From assembly GCA_900314935.1 (NCBI GenBank), contig OMXE01000020.1, positions 1-58,334 of the forward strand: DNA of 58,334 nucleotides, given 5' to 3'. The notes beneath the pieces were generated by a model. It saw only the letters and a list, made by a program, of their open reading frames with translations. It ran no database searches and had not been told where the DNA came from. Shown piece after piece: positions 33,476 through 42,627 of this stretch. How positions within the stretch are numbered: position 1 is the first letter of the stretch; every line of letters starts with the position of its first letter. This DNA comes from an uncultured Prevotella sp. GTDB lineage: Bacteria > Bacteroidota > Bacteroidia > Bacteroidales > Bacteroidaceae. The position numbers and the translations under genes were made by a program.

Positions 33476-34156
33476 TTAATAATATGACTTGGCCTTGGCA
33501 CCTGTTGGCTGACGCTTCATCGACTTCACGCTGTCGGGAGCACTGAGAATCGTGTCGCCCGCGTTGGTACCCAGACCATCTTTTCCTTTAACGAATGAGC
33601 CTTTAGAGTTTGATATCGTGTAATGTGACAAATCTTGGAAATTATCGTCGCTCAGGAAGTAGGTTCCTTGCATCTCCCGTTCAGGAGTGACGATGCGCGA
33701 GAATTTATTACTGTACATCTCGTGCTTCAGCTGATCCCAGAACAGTTCCTCACTGGTAAATAACAATCCGGCCTTTGTACGAATTCTCACCCTACCGCGC
33801 AGTTCCCACTTTTTCTGTTCGAAATAGTGATAGGCGGTATCAGCCTGGATATAAGCCTCCACGTGGAATTTCTCGTCGAACTGCTCCAGGAAGATACCCT
33901 TGTCGAAGGTCCACACCTTGGGGTTCCTCACCTCGTTGTAATCCCATCGTTCCGTCACGATACGGTATTTGATCACACCCGAGTCACTCATCAGCATGTT
34001 CACGCCATAGGTAGTCATGAGCGATGCTGAGTCGCGTGGATAGATGGGTGGTGCAATATGCTCCTTGCTCTCCTCGCACGACCATAATGTCATGCTCAGG
34101 AAAAAGCCTCCTATGAGCCAACCCAGGAACCGGTTTATCGAACGCTGCACATCCAT
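33476..34156 (-). CDS. lptC: LPS export protein LptC
   Basis: A 226-residue periplasmic lipopolysaccharide carrier anchored by an N-terminal helix (FLGWLIGGFFLSMTLWSC), which ends in a lipobox-like Cys. The beta-jellyroll region contains YGVNMLMSDSGVIKYRI, WTFDKGIFLEQFDE, KWELRGRVRIRTKAGLLFTSEELFWDQLKHEMYS and MQGTYFLSDDNFQD, all typical of Bacteroidetes LptC. The start is set at the ATG at 34156; a TTG at 34189 would lengthen it by 11 residues. The Lys/Pro/Ser tail after about 200 is an extension. It lies between an outer-membrane barrel gene and the CBS-protein gene. Confidence 0.88.
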   Translation of the reverse strand: MDVQRSINRFLGWLIGGFFLSMTLWSCEESKEHIAPPIYPRDSASLMTTYGVNMLMSDSGVIKYRIVTERWDYNEVRNPKVWTFDKGIFLEQFDEKFHVEAYIQADTAYHYFEQKKWELRGRVRIRTKAGLLFTSEELFWDQLKHEMYSNKFSRIVTPEREMQGTYFLSDDNFQDLSHYTISNSKGSFVKGKDGLGTNAGDTILSAPDSVKSMKRQPTGAKAKSYY

Positions 34157-34192
34157 CTGCGAACCTATACTGTCATCACTCCGCACCAAAAG

Positions 34193-35515
34193 TTATCGTA
34201 CCTTCCACTTCGCGAACCAACGCTCGTTGAAGGTAATACCGATATTGATGCGGAACGTGTTTTCTACAAGCAGTCCTTTGTCAGCCGACCGTCTTGACCA
34301 CTGTCCTGAGATGTTCAGCATGGAACGGTCGTTCCACGCATTCAGGATAGGAATACCGAAACCGGCGCTCACAGAAAGCTCTTTCGGTCCGTCAACCCCA
34401 TTAACTTTATAATAAGGTGTAGCATATGAGGCGCCTACACGGTAGCGAACCCTGTTGAGGAAACCGCGCATATAAGGTCCTTTACAATACTCTCCACCCA
34501 CGGTTACCTGATGACGGTCCATGAAATAGTCTTTGTTCAACGCGTACGAGGGCACATCGTTCACCACCTTGTATTCAGGATAGGAAACGCCGCTCCACTG
34601 CATCAGCGTGTAGTCGGCTCCCACCTTCAGCTGGTTATTGTGCTGCAACACGAATCCTGCACTGAAGGTATTCGGCATCTTCAGTCCGTCTTCAATGGTA
34701 TAGGTAGTAGGATTAACCACACCTGTAGAACTGTTGGTACTAGTAACAACACATTGGGGATCGGCTCCCAAGGAATGCGACGGACTATAGGAAGCACCTA
34801 TCGTCACCACGTCTTTCTTACCCAGTGCCTGTCGGTACTGCATACCGAAGTTCATGCGCAGACTGTTAGCCGTCATGGAATACTCCTTGGTCAAGGTATT
34901 GATGGCAGTGTTCTGCGAAAGTGTGCCATTACTCATGGTGTAGTAAGCATTCTGAATCGATCGCGTGATATCACCCCACACATACCCGATGTTTGCACCC
35001 AGCGAGAAGCCACGTATCGGTTCCCAGCCGGCACCTGCATACACCTGATGGAAGCCTCCTGATCCAGAATAGGTGTTTTGGAAATAGGTGGAATTGTCGG
35101 CATTCAGCGATTCGATCGATGCGTAGTTATACCCCACGTTGGTCAGAGGCAGGATGCCCAAGCTCATACCCAGGTGCTTAGCCATACGGAAAGCAACGGT
35201 GGCATATTCGAAATCAGCGTTCTTGGCATTCTTCTTGACTCCGTTCTCACTGTAATTGGTAATCTGTCCCGACATACCCACATCAAAGATAAGAGATAAG
35301 GAGTCGGTGGCTGAATAGCTGGCGGGATTGAGGAAGTTCACCAGCGTACCTTCGCGAAAGCCCTGGGCGAGTCCGTTCATACCTCGGTTGAAGCCACCAG
35401 ACTGGTCGGCCAGCACACCCAGACCATAATACGAATAAGGAGAATTAGTACCGCTTTGGGCACTGGCTGCTATCGTCATCGCCATCAGAACGATGGCACT
35501 GCATATTTTTTTCAT
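34193..35515 (-). CDS. Outer-membrane beta-barrel protein, FadL/OmpP1-like
   Basis: A 440-residue exported protein. The signal peptide (KKICSAIVLMAMTIAASAQ) is followed by SPYSYYGLGVLADQSGGFNRGMNGLAQGFR, a pattern seen in Bacteroidetes outer-membrane barrels of the OmpP1/FadL/TodX type. Repeated alternating hydrophobic strands run through the body, and the end is strand-like (RWFAKWKVR). No ligand can be deduced. It is the first gene of a likely operon with lptC, the CBS protein and perhaps the foldase. A minus-strand TATCTTTG lies at 35550-35557. Confidence 0.75.
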   Translation of the reverse strand: MKKICSAIVLMAMTIAASAQSGTNSPYSYYGLGVLADQSGGFNRGMNGLAQGFREGTLVNFLNPASYSATDSLSLIFDVGMSGQITNYSENGVKKNAKNADFEYATVAFRMAKHLGMSLGILPLTNVGYNYASIESLNADNSTYFQNTYSGSGGFHQVYAGAGWEPIRGFSLGANIGYVWGDITRSIQNAYYTMSNGTLSQNTAINTLTKEYSMTANSLRMNFGMQYRQALGKKDVVTIGASYSPSHSLGADPQCVVTSTNSSTGVVNPTTYTIEDGLKMPNTFSAGFVLQHNNQLKVGADYTLMQWSGVSYPEYKVVNDVPSYALNKDYFMDRHQVTVGGEYCKGPYMRGFLNRVRYRVGASYATPYYKVNGVDGPKELSVSAGFGIPILNAWNDRSMLNISGQWSRRSADKGLLVENTFRINIGITFNERWFAKWKVR

Positions 35516-35549
35516 GACCTGTTCGAATCTTCTATGAATTATTAGCGTG

Positions 35550-35557
35550 CAAAGATA
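35550..35557 (-). promoter_or_regulatory. Putative -7 element for the barrel-lptC operon
   Basis: TATCTTTG on the minus strand, 34 bases upstream of the start at 35515. Confidence 0.5.
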
Positions 35558-35660
35558 AGGAAAAAAAACGAAACAGCCGCACTCTTGTAGGGAATATAAA
35601 CAATATTTACCTATTTTAATACTATGTACATGTTGCTTACAGAGGGTTTTTCGATGAAAA

Positions 35661-35692
35661 TTTGGTGGAATAAGAATAAATAAGTACCTTTG
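35661..35692 (+). promoter_or_regulatory. Promoter of the Lnb-like gene, apparently leaderless
   Basis: TTTGG (35661-35665) and TACCTTTG (35685-35692) are 19 bases apart, a full consensus match. The GTG start of the gene is at 35697, only four bases after the -7 element, where transcription itself should start. Confidence 0.75.
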
Positions 35693-35696
35693 CGAC

Positions 35697-36917
35697 GTGA
35701 AAAGATTTTATCAACTATTATCTCTTGCCACCGTCTTTGTGCTATCCTTGAACGCAAAGGCGCAAAATACTGATTCCATGATGATTAGCAGGATGGACTC
35801 AGTGGAAATCAGTCTGCTCACTTGTTCCCCTCACGAAGCGATTTACAGTCTGTACGGTCATACCGCCATTCGCATCAACGACCAACGTAACGGTGAGGAC
35901 TTGGCAGTGAACTACGGGTTGTTCTCTTTCGAGAAACCCCATTTCGTTCTGCGCTTCCTCTTTGGGCTGACCGACTATGAGATGGGCATTGAACCGTTTG
36001 AAGCTTTCTGCCGACAGTACCGCTACTACGGAAGCAGTGTGACACAGCAGGTGTTGGACCTGACGAACGAGGAGAAATGGAACATCGTCAAGGCTGTCAA
36101 TATCAACTATATGCCCGAGAACAGCGTGTATAGATACAATTACTTCTATGACAACTGTACCACACGGGCTGTGGATATGCTGACTACCCACCTGGCAGAT
36201 GCCCATGTGGTGTTCGAGGGAGAACAACAGAAATATCCTTCGTTCCGCGAGATGGTTCACGGCTGTCTGCCACACCACCCTTGGAACCGCTTTGGTAATG
36301 ACATGCTACTTGGGGTAAAAGCCGACTGTAAGACCACCCTTCGCGAGCATCAGTTCCTGCCGGCAAATGCCATGGATGACTTCCGTCATGCCATGATTGT
36401 AGGACAGGATGGCAGTAACCGACCGCTTGTCTTGCGCGAGGAGATCGTCGTACCCGAGGGAACACAGGATGTCTGGAAGGACTTCCCCCTATCGCCCAAG
36501 GATGTCTTCCTCATCGTGCTGGCTATTACAGTGCTCATCACCTTACTGGAGGCCTATACAAAAAAGGTGTTGTGGGGCTATGACGCCCTGCTGATGATCT
36601 TGTGCGGCTTGGCAGGCATCGTACTCTTCCTGATGCTGTTCTCACAGCATCCTACAGTACGGGTTAATCTCCTGCTGTTGTTACTGAACCCCCTGCCCCT
36701 TTTCTTTATCTGGAGAATGATAAGACGTGCCAGGAAGAGGTTACCCGACCGACAGTATGCGTGGTGGATCATCCTGATCTGTCTGTTCTTCATCGGGGGA
36801 ATCTGGCAGCACTATGCCGAGGGCATCTTCCTTCTGGCATCATCTTTGCTAATAAGAAACGTGTGGTGCTTATTGCGCCAGCGAAAATATACGACAAGAC
36901 CATCTGTAAGTGAATAA
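35697..36917 (+). CDS. lnb: Lnb-like lipoprotein N-acyltransferase (DUF4105)
   Basis: A 406-residue membrane enzyme of the DUF4105 family, members of which (Lnb) N-acylate lipoproteins in Bacteroides. A signal peptide (KRFYQLLSLATVFVLSLNAKAQ) leads to a periplasmic domain (about 35-240) with the candidate catalytic pair His55 in SLYGHTAIRI and Cys154 in YFYDNCTTRAVDML. About five C-terminal membrane helices follow (from VFLIVLAITVLITLLEA onward). The start is GTG at 35697, because the next Met lies beyond the signal peptide. It overlaps the following gene by eight bases. The catalytic assignment is my reading of NlpC/P60-like spacing, not proven here. Confidence 0.85.
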   Translation: MKRFYQLLSLATVFVLSLNAKAQNTDSMMISRMDSVEISLLTCSPHEAIYSLYGHTAIRINDQRNGEDLAVNYGLFSFEKPHFVLRFLFGLTDYEMGIEPFEAFCRQYRYYGSSVTQQVLDLTNEEKWNIVKAVNINYMPENSVYRYNYFYDNCTTRAVDMLTTHLADAHVVFEGEQQKYPSFREMVHGCLPHHPWNRFGNDMLLGVKADCKTTLREHQFLPANAMDDFRHAMIVGQDGSNRPLVLREEIVVPEGTQDVWKDFPLSPKDVFLIVLAITVLITLLEAYTKKVLWGYDALLMILCGLAGIVLFLMLFSQHPTVRVNLLLLLLNPLPLFFIWRMIRRARKRLPDRQYAWWIILICLFFIGGIWQHYAEGIFLLASSLLIRNVWCLLRQRKYTTRPSVSE

Positions 36918-38358
36918 ACGACCCTTCACATCGGCCCTGCTCATCCTTATCGCATCAGCGGTACAGGCACAGATAGCACAGCAAGTCCCACGACTCGTTG
37001 TGAACATTGCCATTGACCAGTTGAGCACCGACTATATAGAAGTCTTCGCTCCTTATTTTGGCACGGAAGGGTTTAAGAAACTCCTTGACAAAGGAAAGGT
37101 GTACGAAAACGCTGAATACCCGTTCTCGCCTACTGATCGTGCATCAGCCATCGCCACCATTGCCACCGGATCGTCACCTTTCTACCACGGAATCATTGGA
37201 ACAAGATGGCTTGACAGGAACAGTCTGCGACTGACCGGGTGCACGGATGATCAGCAGTACAGTGGTGTCTTTACCACCGACAAGGCTTCCCCAAAGAATC
37301 TTCTGACATCCACTATCGGCGATGAATTAAAGGTGTCTACGGCAGGGAAGGCCATTGTCTATGCCATTGCCCAAGAGAAAGATGCTGCCATTTTGTCGGC
37401 TGGACATGCGGCGGATGGGGCATTATGGAAAGACACCTATACCCAGAACTGGTGCAGCTCAAGCTATTATCTGAAGAAGACGCCAGCTTGGCTTGCTGAG
37501 TATAACACGACGGAAGGCAGCAAGAAAAAGAAGACCGAATTTCAGGAACTGACAGATCTGACCAATCTGGCTGTTCTATGCATTGAAAAGACGGGCATGG
37601 GTACGGACAATGTGACCGACATGCTAAACATCACACTGGACGCCAGTCCTGATCTGTCTGGAAAGAAAACAACCGACTGGCAGAGCAGTATGGCCCAGAC
37701 CTACATGAATCTCGACCGTCAGTTGGCTGATCTTGTAGCAACCATCGAGAGTAAGGTCGGCTCCCCCAATGTCACTTTCTACCTCACTGGTACAGGATAT
37801 GTAGAAGAGCCTATAGACGACTACCGTCATTACGGTGTTCCTGCAGGTACCTTCTATATCAACCGGACGGCCAACCTGCTGAACATGTATCTCGGTGCCC
37901 TTCATGGCAGCGACCGATATGTGGAAGGCTGCAGCAGGAATCATATCTACCTGAACCTGAAACTCATCGAGCAAAAACGACTGAAACTGAGTGAGATCCT
38001 CGCAGAATCGCAGTCGTTCCTTCTGCAATGCGACGGGGTTTTGAATGTTTACACCAGTGAGAGTCTTTTACGATCAGGACAAGGTGATACACAAAAGATC
38101 CGCAACGGCTATCATGCCAGTGTAGGCGGAAACCTGCTGGTGGAGACCGTTCCCGGATGGCAGGTGTATAACGAAGATACCCAAGAAATCAATCAGACCA
38201 GTCTGAGGAATATCGCTTTCCCAATTATTATCTATGGAGCAGGTGTTCCTGCACAGAAAATCTCTACTCCAGTAGCCGTTGACCGTATTGCGCCAACGAT
38301 TGCCAAGAGTATTCATATCCGGGCACCAAACGCGTGTGCCGTTTTGCCCCTTCCGTAA
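36910..38358 (+). CDS. Alkaline-phosphatase-superfamily protein, probably catalytically degenerate
   Basis: A 482-residue exported protein (signal RPFTSALLILIASAVQAQ) resembling PafA-type alkaline phosphatases: NIAIDQLSTDYIEVF, ILSAGHAADGALW, NVTFYLTGTG, VPAGTFYINR, FPIIIYGAGVP and DRIAPTIAKSIHIRAPNAC align well. The metal and catalytic residues are mostly missing. Asp36 and Asp248 (SPDLSGK) remain, but the histidine four residues later is Lys252. The Asp-His pair of the usual TADH motif is Thr-Gly (293-296), KDR is KDA (157-159), and the C-terminal THG histidine is lost. No Asp-His dipeptide exists in the protein. It starts with GTG at 36910, inside the end of the Lnb gene, and is translationally coupled to it. 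Confidence 0.82.
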   Translation: MNKRPFTSALLILIASAVQAQIAQQVPRLVVNIAIDQLSTDYIEVFAPYFGTEGFKKLLDKGKVYENAEYPFSPTDRASAIATIATGSSPFYHGIIGTRWLDRNSLRLTGCTDDQQYSGVFTTDKASPKNLLTSTIGDELKVSTAGKAIVYAIAQEKDAAILSAGHAADGALWKDTYTQNWCSSSYYLKKTPAWLAEYNTTEGSKKKKTEFQELTDLTNLAVLCIEKTGMGTDNVTDMLNITLDASPDLSGKKTTDWQSSMAQTYMNLDRQLADLVATIESKVGSPNVTFYLTGTGYVEEPIDDYRHYGVPAGTFYINRTANLLNMYLGALHGSDRYVEGCSRNHIYLNLKLIEQKRLKLSEILAESQSFLLQCDGVLNVYTSESLLRSGQGDTQKIRNGYHASVGGNLLVETVPGWQVYNEDTQEINQTSLRNIAFPIIIYGAGVPAQKISTPVAVDRIAPTIAKSIHIRAPNACAVLPLP

Positions 38359-38404
38359 ATAAACTGCAGAGTTATTCCGTCTCAGCATAAAAAAACATAA
38401 TTTG

Positions 38405-38436
38405 TTTTGTTATGCCCCCAACTTTTCGTAACTTTG
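38405..38436 (+). promoter_or_regulatory. Promoter of secA
   Basis: TTTTG (38405-38409) and TAACTTTG (38429-38436) are 19 bases apart. The leader to the ATG at 38477 is about 35 bases. Confidence 0.7.
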
Positions 38437-38476
38437 CACACTCATTCATTAAGATAAAAAATAATATAATATAAAA

Positions 38477-41400
38477 ATGGGATTTAACAATTTCTTAAAG
38501 TCATTGTTTGGCGACAAGTCAACACGTGACATGAAGCTGATTCAGCCGCTCGTGGAGAAGGTGAAGGCAGCTTATCCTGAGGTACAGGCACTGAGCAACG
38601 ATGAGCTCCGTGCCAAGACCAAGGAGATTCAGAAGGATGTGCAAGATGCTGCCAAAGAGCAGAAGGAACAGATCGATGCACTGAAAGCGAAGATCGAGGA
38701 CACGCCGATTGATGAGCGTGAGGTGATCTTCAACGAAATAGACAAGCTCGACAAAGAGGCCTTGGAAATCTATGAGAAGGCACTTGACGAGGTGATGCCG
38801 GTAGCCTTCAGTATCGTGAAGGAAACGGCACGTCGTTTTGCAGAGAACGAGGAGACCATCGTTACCGCCACGGATTTCGACCGTGAGCTGGCTGGCGATC
38901 CTGCCAAGGACTTCATCACCATCGACGGTGACAAGGCTATCTACCATAACCACTGGACCGCAGGAGGAAACGACCTGAAGTGGGAGATGATCCACTACGA
39001 CGTTCAGCTCTTCGGTGGCGAGGTGCTCCATCAGGGAAAGATCGCCGAGATGGCAACGGGTGAAGGTAAGACCCTCGTGGCTACCCTGCCCGTGTTCCTG
39101 AATGCGCTCACTGGTAACGGTGTGCATGTGGTGACCGTGAACGACTACCTGGCCAAGCGTGACTCCGAGTGGATGGGCCCGCTCTATATGTTCAACGGAC
39201 TGAGTGTTGACTGTATCGACAAGCACCGTCCTAACTCTCCGGAACGACGCAAGGCTTATCAGGCAGATATCACCTTCGGTACGAACAATGAGTTCGGTTT
39301 CGACTATCTGCGTGATAACATGGCTATCTCACCAGCCGACCTGGTGCAGCGCCGACACAACTACGCCATCGTCGATGAGGTCGACTCCGTGTTGATCGAT
39401 GATGCCCGTACGCCGTTGATCATCTCTGGTCCTGTACCCAATGGTGACGACCAGATGTTCGAGGAGTATCAGCCCCTCGTGGAAAAACTCGTTGGCGTAC
39501 AGCGACAGCTGGCTACCCAGTTCCTGGCCGATGCCAAGCAGAAGATTGCCGAAGGAACCAAGCTGATGGAAGAAGGCAAGAAGAAGGAGGCACAGGAACT
39601 GCTCGACGAGGGTTTCCTGAGTCTGTATCGTTCGCACAAGTCACTCCCCAAGAACAAACCGCTCATTAAGTTCCTCTCAGAGGACGGTATCAAGAGTGGT
39701 ATGCTCCGCACGGAGGAGATCTATATGGAGAACAACAACCGCAGAATGCCTGAGGCCATCGAGCCCCTGTATTTCGTGGTGGATGAGAAACTGAACTCCT
39801 GCGACCTGACCGATAAGGGTACAGCATGGCTCTCCAAGCAGGTGAACAACGACCAGTTGTTCGTGCTGCCCGATATCACCACGGAACTGTCGGCCTTGGA
39901 GAACGAGAACCTCAGCGAAGAGGAGCGTATCCAGAAGAAGGACGACCTACTCTCTCACTATGGTGTACAGAGTGAGCGTGTCCATACCTTGCAGCAGTTG
40001 CTCAAGGCATACACCATGTTCAACAAGGATGATGAATATGTTGTGATGGACGGTGAAGTAAAGATCGTGGATGAGCAGACAGGACGTATCATGGAAGGTC
40101 GTCAATGGAGCGACGGTCTGCACCAGGCTATTGAGGCCAAGGAGCATGTGAAGGTGAAGGAGGCCACACAGACTTTCGCCACCATCACCCTCCAGAACTA
40201 CTTCCGTATGTATCACAAGCTGGCTGGTATGACCGGTACGGCCTCAACGGAAGCTGGAGAGTTCTGGGATATCTACAAGCTGGATGTGGTGGAGATCCCC
40301 ACCAACCGTCCGGTAATCCGTAACGACCAAGACGACCGTATCTATAAGACGGCTCGTGAGAAATACAACGCCGTGATCGAGGAGATCGAGGAGATGCGCA
40401 ACGCGGGTCGTCCTACCCTGGTAGGTACCACCTCAGTGGAGATCTCGGAATTGCTCTCACGAATGCTGAACCTGCGTCATATCCCCCATCAGGTGCTGAA
40501 CGCCAAGCTGCACCAAAAGGAGGCCGATATCGTGGCCAATGCCGGACAAAGCATCGACGGTAAGGGTGCTGTAACCATCGCCACCAACATGGCTGGTCGT
40601 GGTACCGATATCAAGCTTTCTCCTGAGGTGAAGGCGGCAGGCGGTCTGGCCATCATCGGTACGGAACGTCACGAAAGTCGTCGTGTCGACCGTCAGCTAC
40701 GAGGCCGTTCCGGTCGTCAGGGAGACCCAGGTAGTTCAGTGTTCTACGTTTCTCTTGAGGATAAGCTGATGCGCCTCTTCGGTAGTGAGCGTATCGCCAA
40801 GGTGATGGACCGTCTGGGAGTTGAGGACGGTGAGCGTATCGAGAGCGGTATGATGACCAAGAGTATCGAGCGTGCCCAGAAGAAGGTGGAGGAGAACAAC
40901 TTCGGTATCCGTAAGCGTCTGTTGGAGTACGATGATGTGATGAACAAGCAGCGTACCGTTGTTTATGAGAAGCGCCGTCATGCCTTGATGGGTGAGCGTA
41001 TCGGTATGGATATTGCGAACATCATCTGGGACCGTGTGGTGAACATCATCGAGACCAACGACTATGAAGGATGCAAGGAAGAGTTCCTGAAGATCCTTGC
41101 CATGGAATGCCCGTTCAGCAGTCAGCAGTTCATCGAGGAACCGCATGAGAACCTCGAAGAGAACGCTTTCCAGCTGGCTATGGAGGCCTTTAAGCGCAAG
41201 ACTGACCGTATTCAGGCTGTGGCTAACCCGGTCATCAAACAAGTATATGAGAATCAGGGCTCACAATATGAGCGTATCATGGTTCCCGTTACCGATGGCA
41301 AGCGGATGTACAATATCGCCTGCGACCTGAAGGAAGCATACGACACGGAGAGCAAGAGCGTGGTGAAGCAGTTCGAGAAGAGTATCTTGCTGCATATCAT

Positions 41401-41842
41401 CGACGACTGCTGGAAAGAGAACCTCCGTGCTCTGGATGAGCTCCGTCATAGCGTACAGAACGCCAGCTACGAGCAGAAAGACCCGTTGGTGATCTTCAAG
41501 CTGGAGAGTGCCAAGCTCTTTGACGATATGGTGGATGAGATGAACAACAAGATTACCAGCATCTTGATGCGCGGCCAGATTCCTGAGATCCAGCAGGATG
41601 AGGTGCGTGAGGCTGCTCCTGAACAGCACTCCAGACGTTACAACGAGCAGAAGGCCGATATCCAGGAGGAGCAGATGGTTGACCGCAATCAGCAGGCTGC
41701 CGCTCAGCATGATACCCGTGAGACCGCCCAGCAGGTGAACCGCGTCCCCATCCGTAAGGACAAGATGCCCGGACCGAATGATCCCTGTCCCTGCGGAAGC
41801 GGTAAGAAATTCAAGAAATGCCACGGTCGTGGAATCGTATAA
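38477..41842 (+). CDS. secA: Preprotein translocase ATPase SecA
   Basis: An 1121-residue SecA, the motor for Sec-dependent export, with the enlarged size usual in Bacteroidetes. Walker A is MATGEGKT (residues 192-199), DEVDSVL is the Walker B region, and [37 protein letters not shown] covers motifs V and VI. The C-terminus is a SEC-C zinc module, [14 protein letters not shown]. An insertion rich in charged residues lies between about 340 and 420. It has its own promoter, and the ABC ATPase gene follows 11 bases later. Confidence 0.97.
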   Translation: MGFNNFLKSLFGDKSTRDMKLIQPLVEKVKAAYPEVQALSNDELRAKTKEIQKDVQDAAKEQKEQIDALKAKIEDTPIDEREVIFNEIDKLDKEALEIYEKALDEVMPVAFSIVKETARRFAENEETIVTATDFDRELAGDPAKDFITIDGDKAIYHNHWTAGGNDLKWEMIHYDVQLFGGEVLHQGKIAEMATGEGKTLVATLPVFLNALTGNGVHVVTVNDYLAKRDSEWMGPLYMFNGLSVDCIDKHRPNSPERRKAYQADITFGTNNEFGFDYLRDNMAISPADLVQRRHNYAIVDEVDSVLIDDARTPLIISGPVPNGDDQMFEEYQPLVEKLVGVQRQLATQFLADAKQKIAEGTKLMEEGKKKEAQELLDEGFLSLYRSHKSLPKNKPLIKFLSEDGIKSGMLRTEEIYMENNNRRMPEAIEPLYFVVDEKLNSCDLTDKGTAWLSKQVNNDQLFVLPDITTELSALENENLSEEERIQKKDDLLSHYGVQSERVHTLQQLLKAYTMFNKDDEYVVMDGEVKIVDEQTGRIMEGRQWSDGLHQAIEAKEHVKVKEATQTFATITLQNYFRMYHKLAGMTGTASTEAGEFWDIYKLDVVEIPTNRPVIRNDQDDRIYKTAREKYNAVIEEIEEMRNAGRPTLVGTTSVEISELLSRMLNLRHIPHQVLNAKLHQKEADIVANAGQSIDGKGAVTIATNMAGRGTDIKLSPEVKAAGGLAIIGTERHESRRVDRQLRGRSGRQGDPGSSVFYVSLEDKLMRLFGSERIAKVMDRLGVEDGERIESGMMTKSIERAQKKVEENNFGIRKRLLEYDDVMNKQRTVVYEKRRHALMGERIGMDIANIIWDRVVNIIETNDYEGCKEEFLKILAMECPFSSQQFIEEPHENLEENAFQLAMEAFKRKTDRIQAVANPVIKQVYENQGSQYERIMVPVTDGKRMYNIACDLKEAYDTESKSVVKQFEKSILLHIIDDCWKENLRALDELRHSVQNASYEQKDPLVIFKLESAKLFDDMVDEMNNKITSILMRGQIPEIQQDEVREAAPEQHSRRYNEQKADIQEEQMVDRNQQAAAQHDTRETAQQVNRVPIRKDKMPGPNDPCPCGSGKKFKKCHGRGIV

Positions 41843-41853
41843 ACCATCAAGAC

Positions 41854-42609
41854 ATGAAAATCGAAGTATCTAATCTGAAAAAAACGTTTGGTGAGAAGAC
41901 TGCCGTTGACATTCAGCAGTTCACCATTCAAAAGGGTGACCTGTTAGGACTTGTAGGAAACAACGGTGCGGGTAAGACCACCTTCTTCCGTCTGATCCTC
42001 GATCTGCTGAAAGCTGACGATGGGCAGGTGTTGATAACCCTTCCTGCACAGACGTCCGAGACCGGTGAGGTTGGCGAAGAGATCACCATCAATCCGGTCA
42101 ACAGCGAAGAGTGGAAGAAATATACCGGCGCGTATATCGACGAAGGTTTCCTGATCGACTTCCTCACCCCCGAGGAGTATTTCTATTTCGTGGGAAAGGT
42201 GAATGGTATGTCGAAAGAGCAGGTGGACGAGCGGTTGAAGGATTTCGAGCATTTCATGGGAGGAGAAGTGCTGGGACAGAAGAAGCTCATCCGTAACCTC
42301 TCAGCAGGAAACAAGCAGAAGGTGGGTATCATCTCCACCTTGCTGAACAAGCCGAAGCTCGTAATCCTTGATGAGCCCTTCAATTTCCTCGACCCGTCGA
42401 GTCAGAATATCCTGAAGCACAAGCTGAAGGAGTATAACCAGGAAACGGGCTCTACCATTCTGATCAGTAGTCATAACCTGGCTCACACTGTGGATGTGTG
42501 TCCGCGCATTGCCCTGCTGGAGCAAGGTGTCATCATACGCGACCTGCAGAACGAGAACGGAAGTGCTGAGAAGGAACTGGAAGAGTACTTCGACCGCGAC
42601 GACAATTAA
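41854..42609 (+). CDS. ABC transporter ATP-binding protein, orphan
   Basis: A 251-residue ABC ATPase. Walker A is GNNGAGKTT (residues 35-43), the signature is LSAGNKQKVGI, and Walker B is PKLVILDEPFNFLDP with the switch histidine in SSHNLAHTVD. It belongs to the ABC-2/drug-export or gliding-type group by its overall pattern. The start is the ATG at 41854; in-frame sequence from 41818 overlaps secA and is not used. No permease gene is adjacent, so its membrane partner must lie elsewhere. Confidence 0.9.
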   Translation: MKIEVSNLKKTFGEKTAVDIQQFTIQKGDLLGLVGNNGAGKTTFFRLILDLLKADDGQVLITLPAQTSETGEVGEEITINPVNSEEWKKYTGAYIDEGFLIDFLTPEEYFYFVGKVNGMSKEQVDERLKDFEHFMGGEVLGQKKLIRNLSAGNKQKVGIISTLLNKPKLVILDEPFNFLDPSSQNILKHKLKEYNQETGSTILISSHNLAHTVDVCPRIALLEQGVIIRDLQNENGSAEKELEEYFDRDDN

Positions 42610-42627
42610 CCCCTTACACATATCCTT

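Noticed and set aside
34157..34189. TTG start for LptC
   Set aside because: The ATG at 34156 directly precedes the membrane anchor and is a more normal start.
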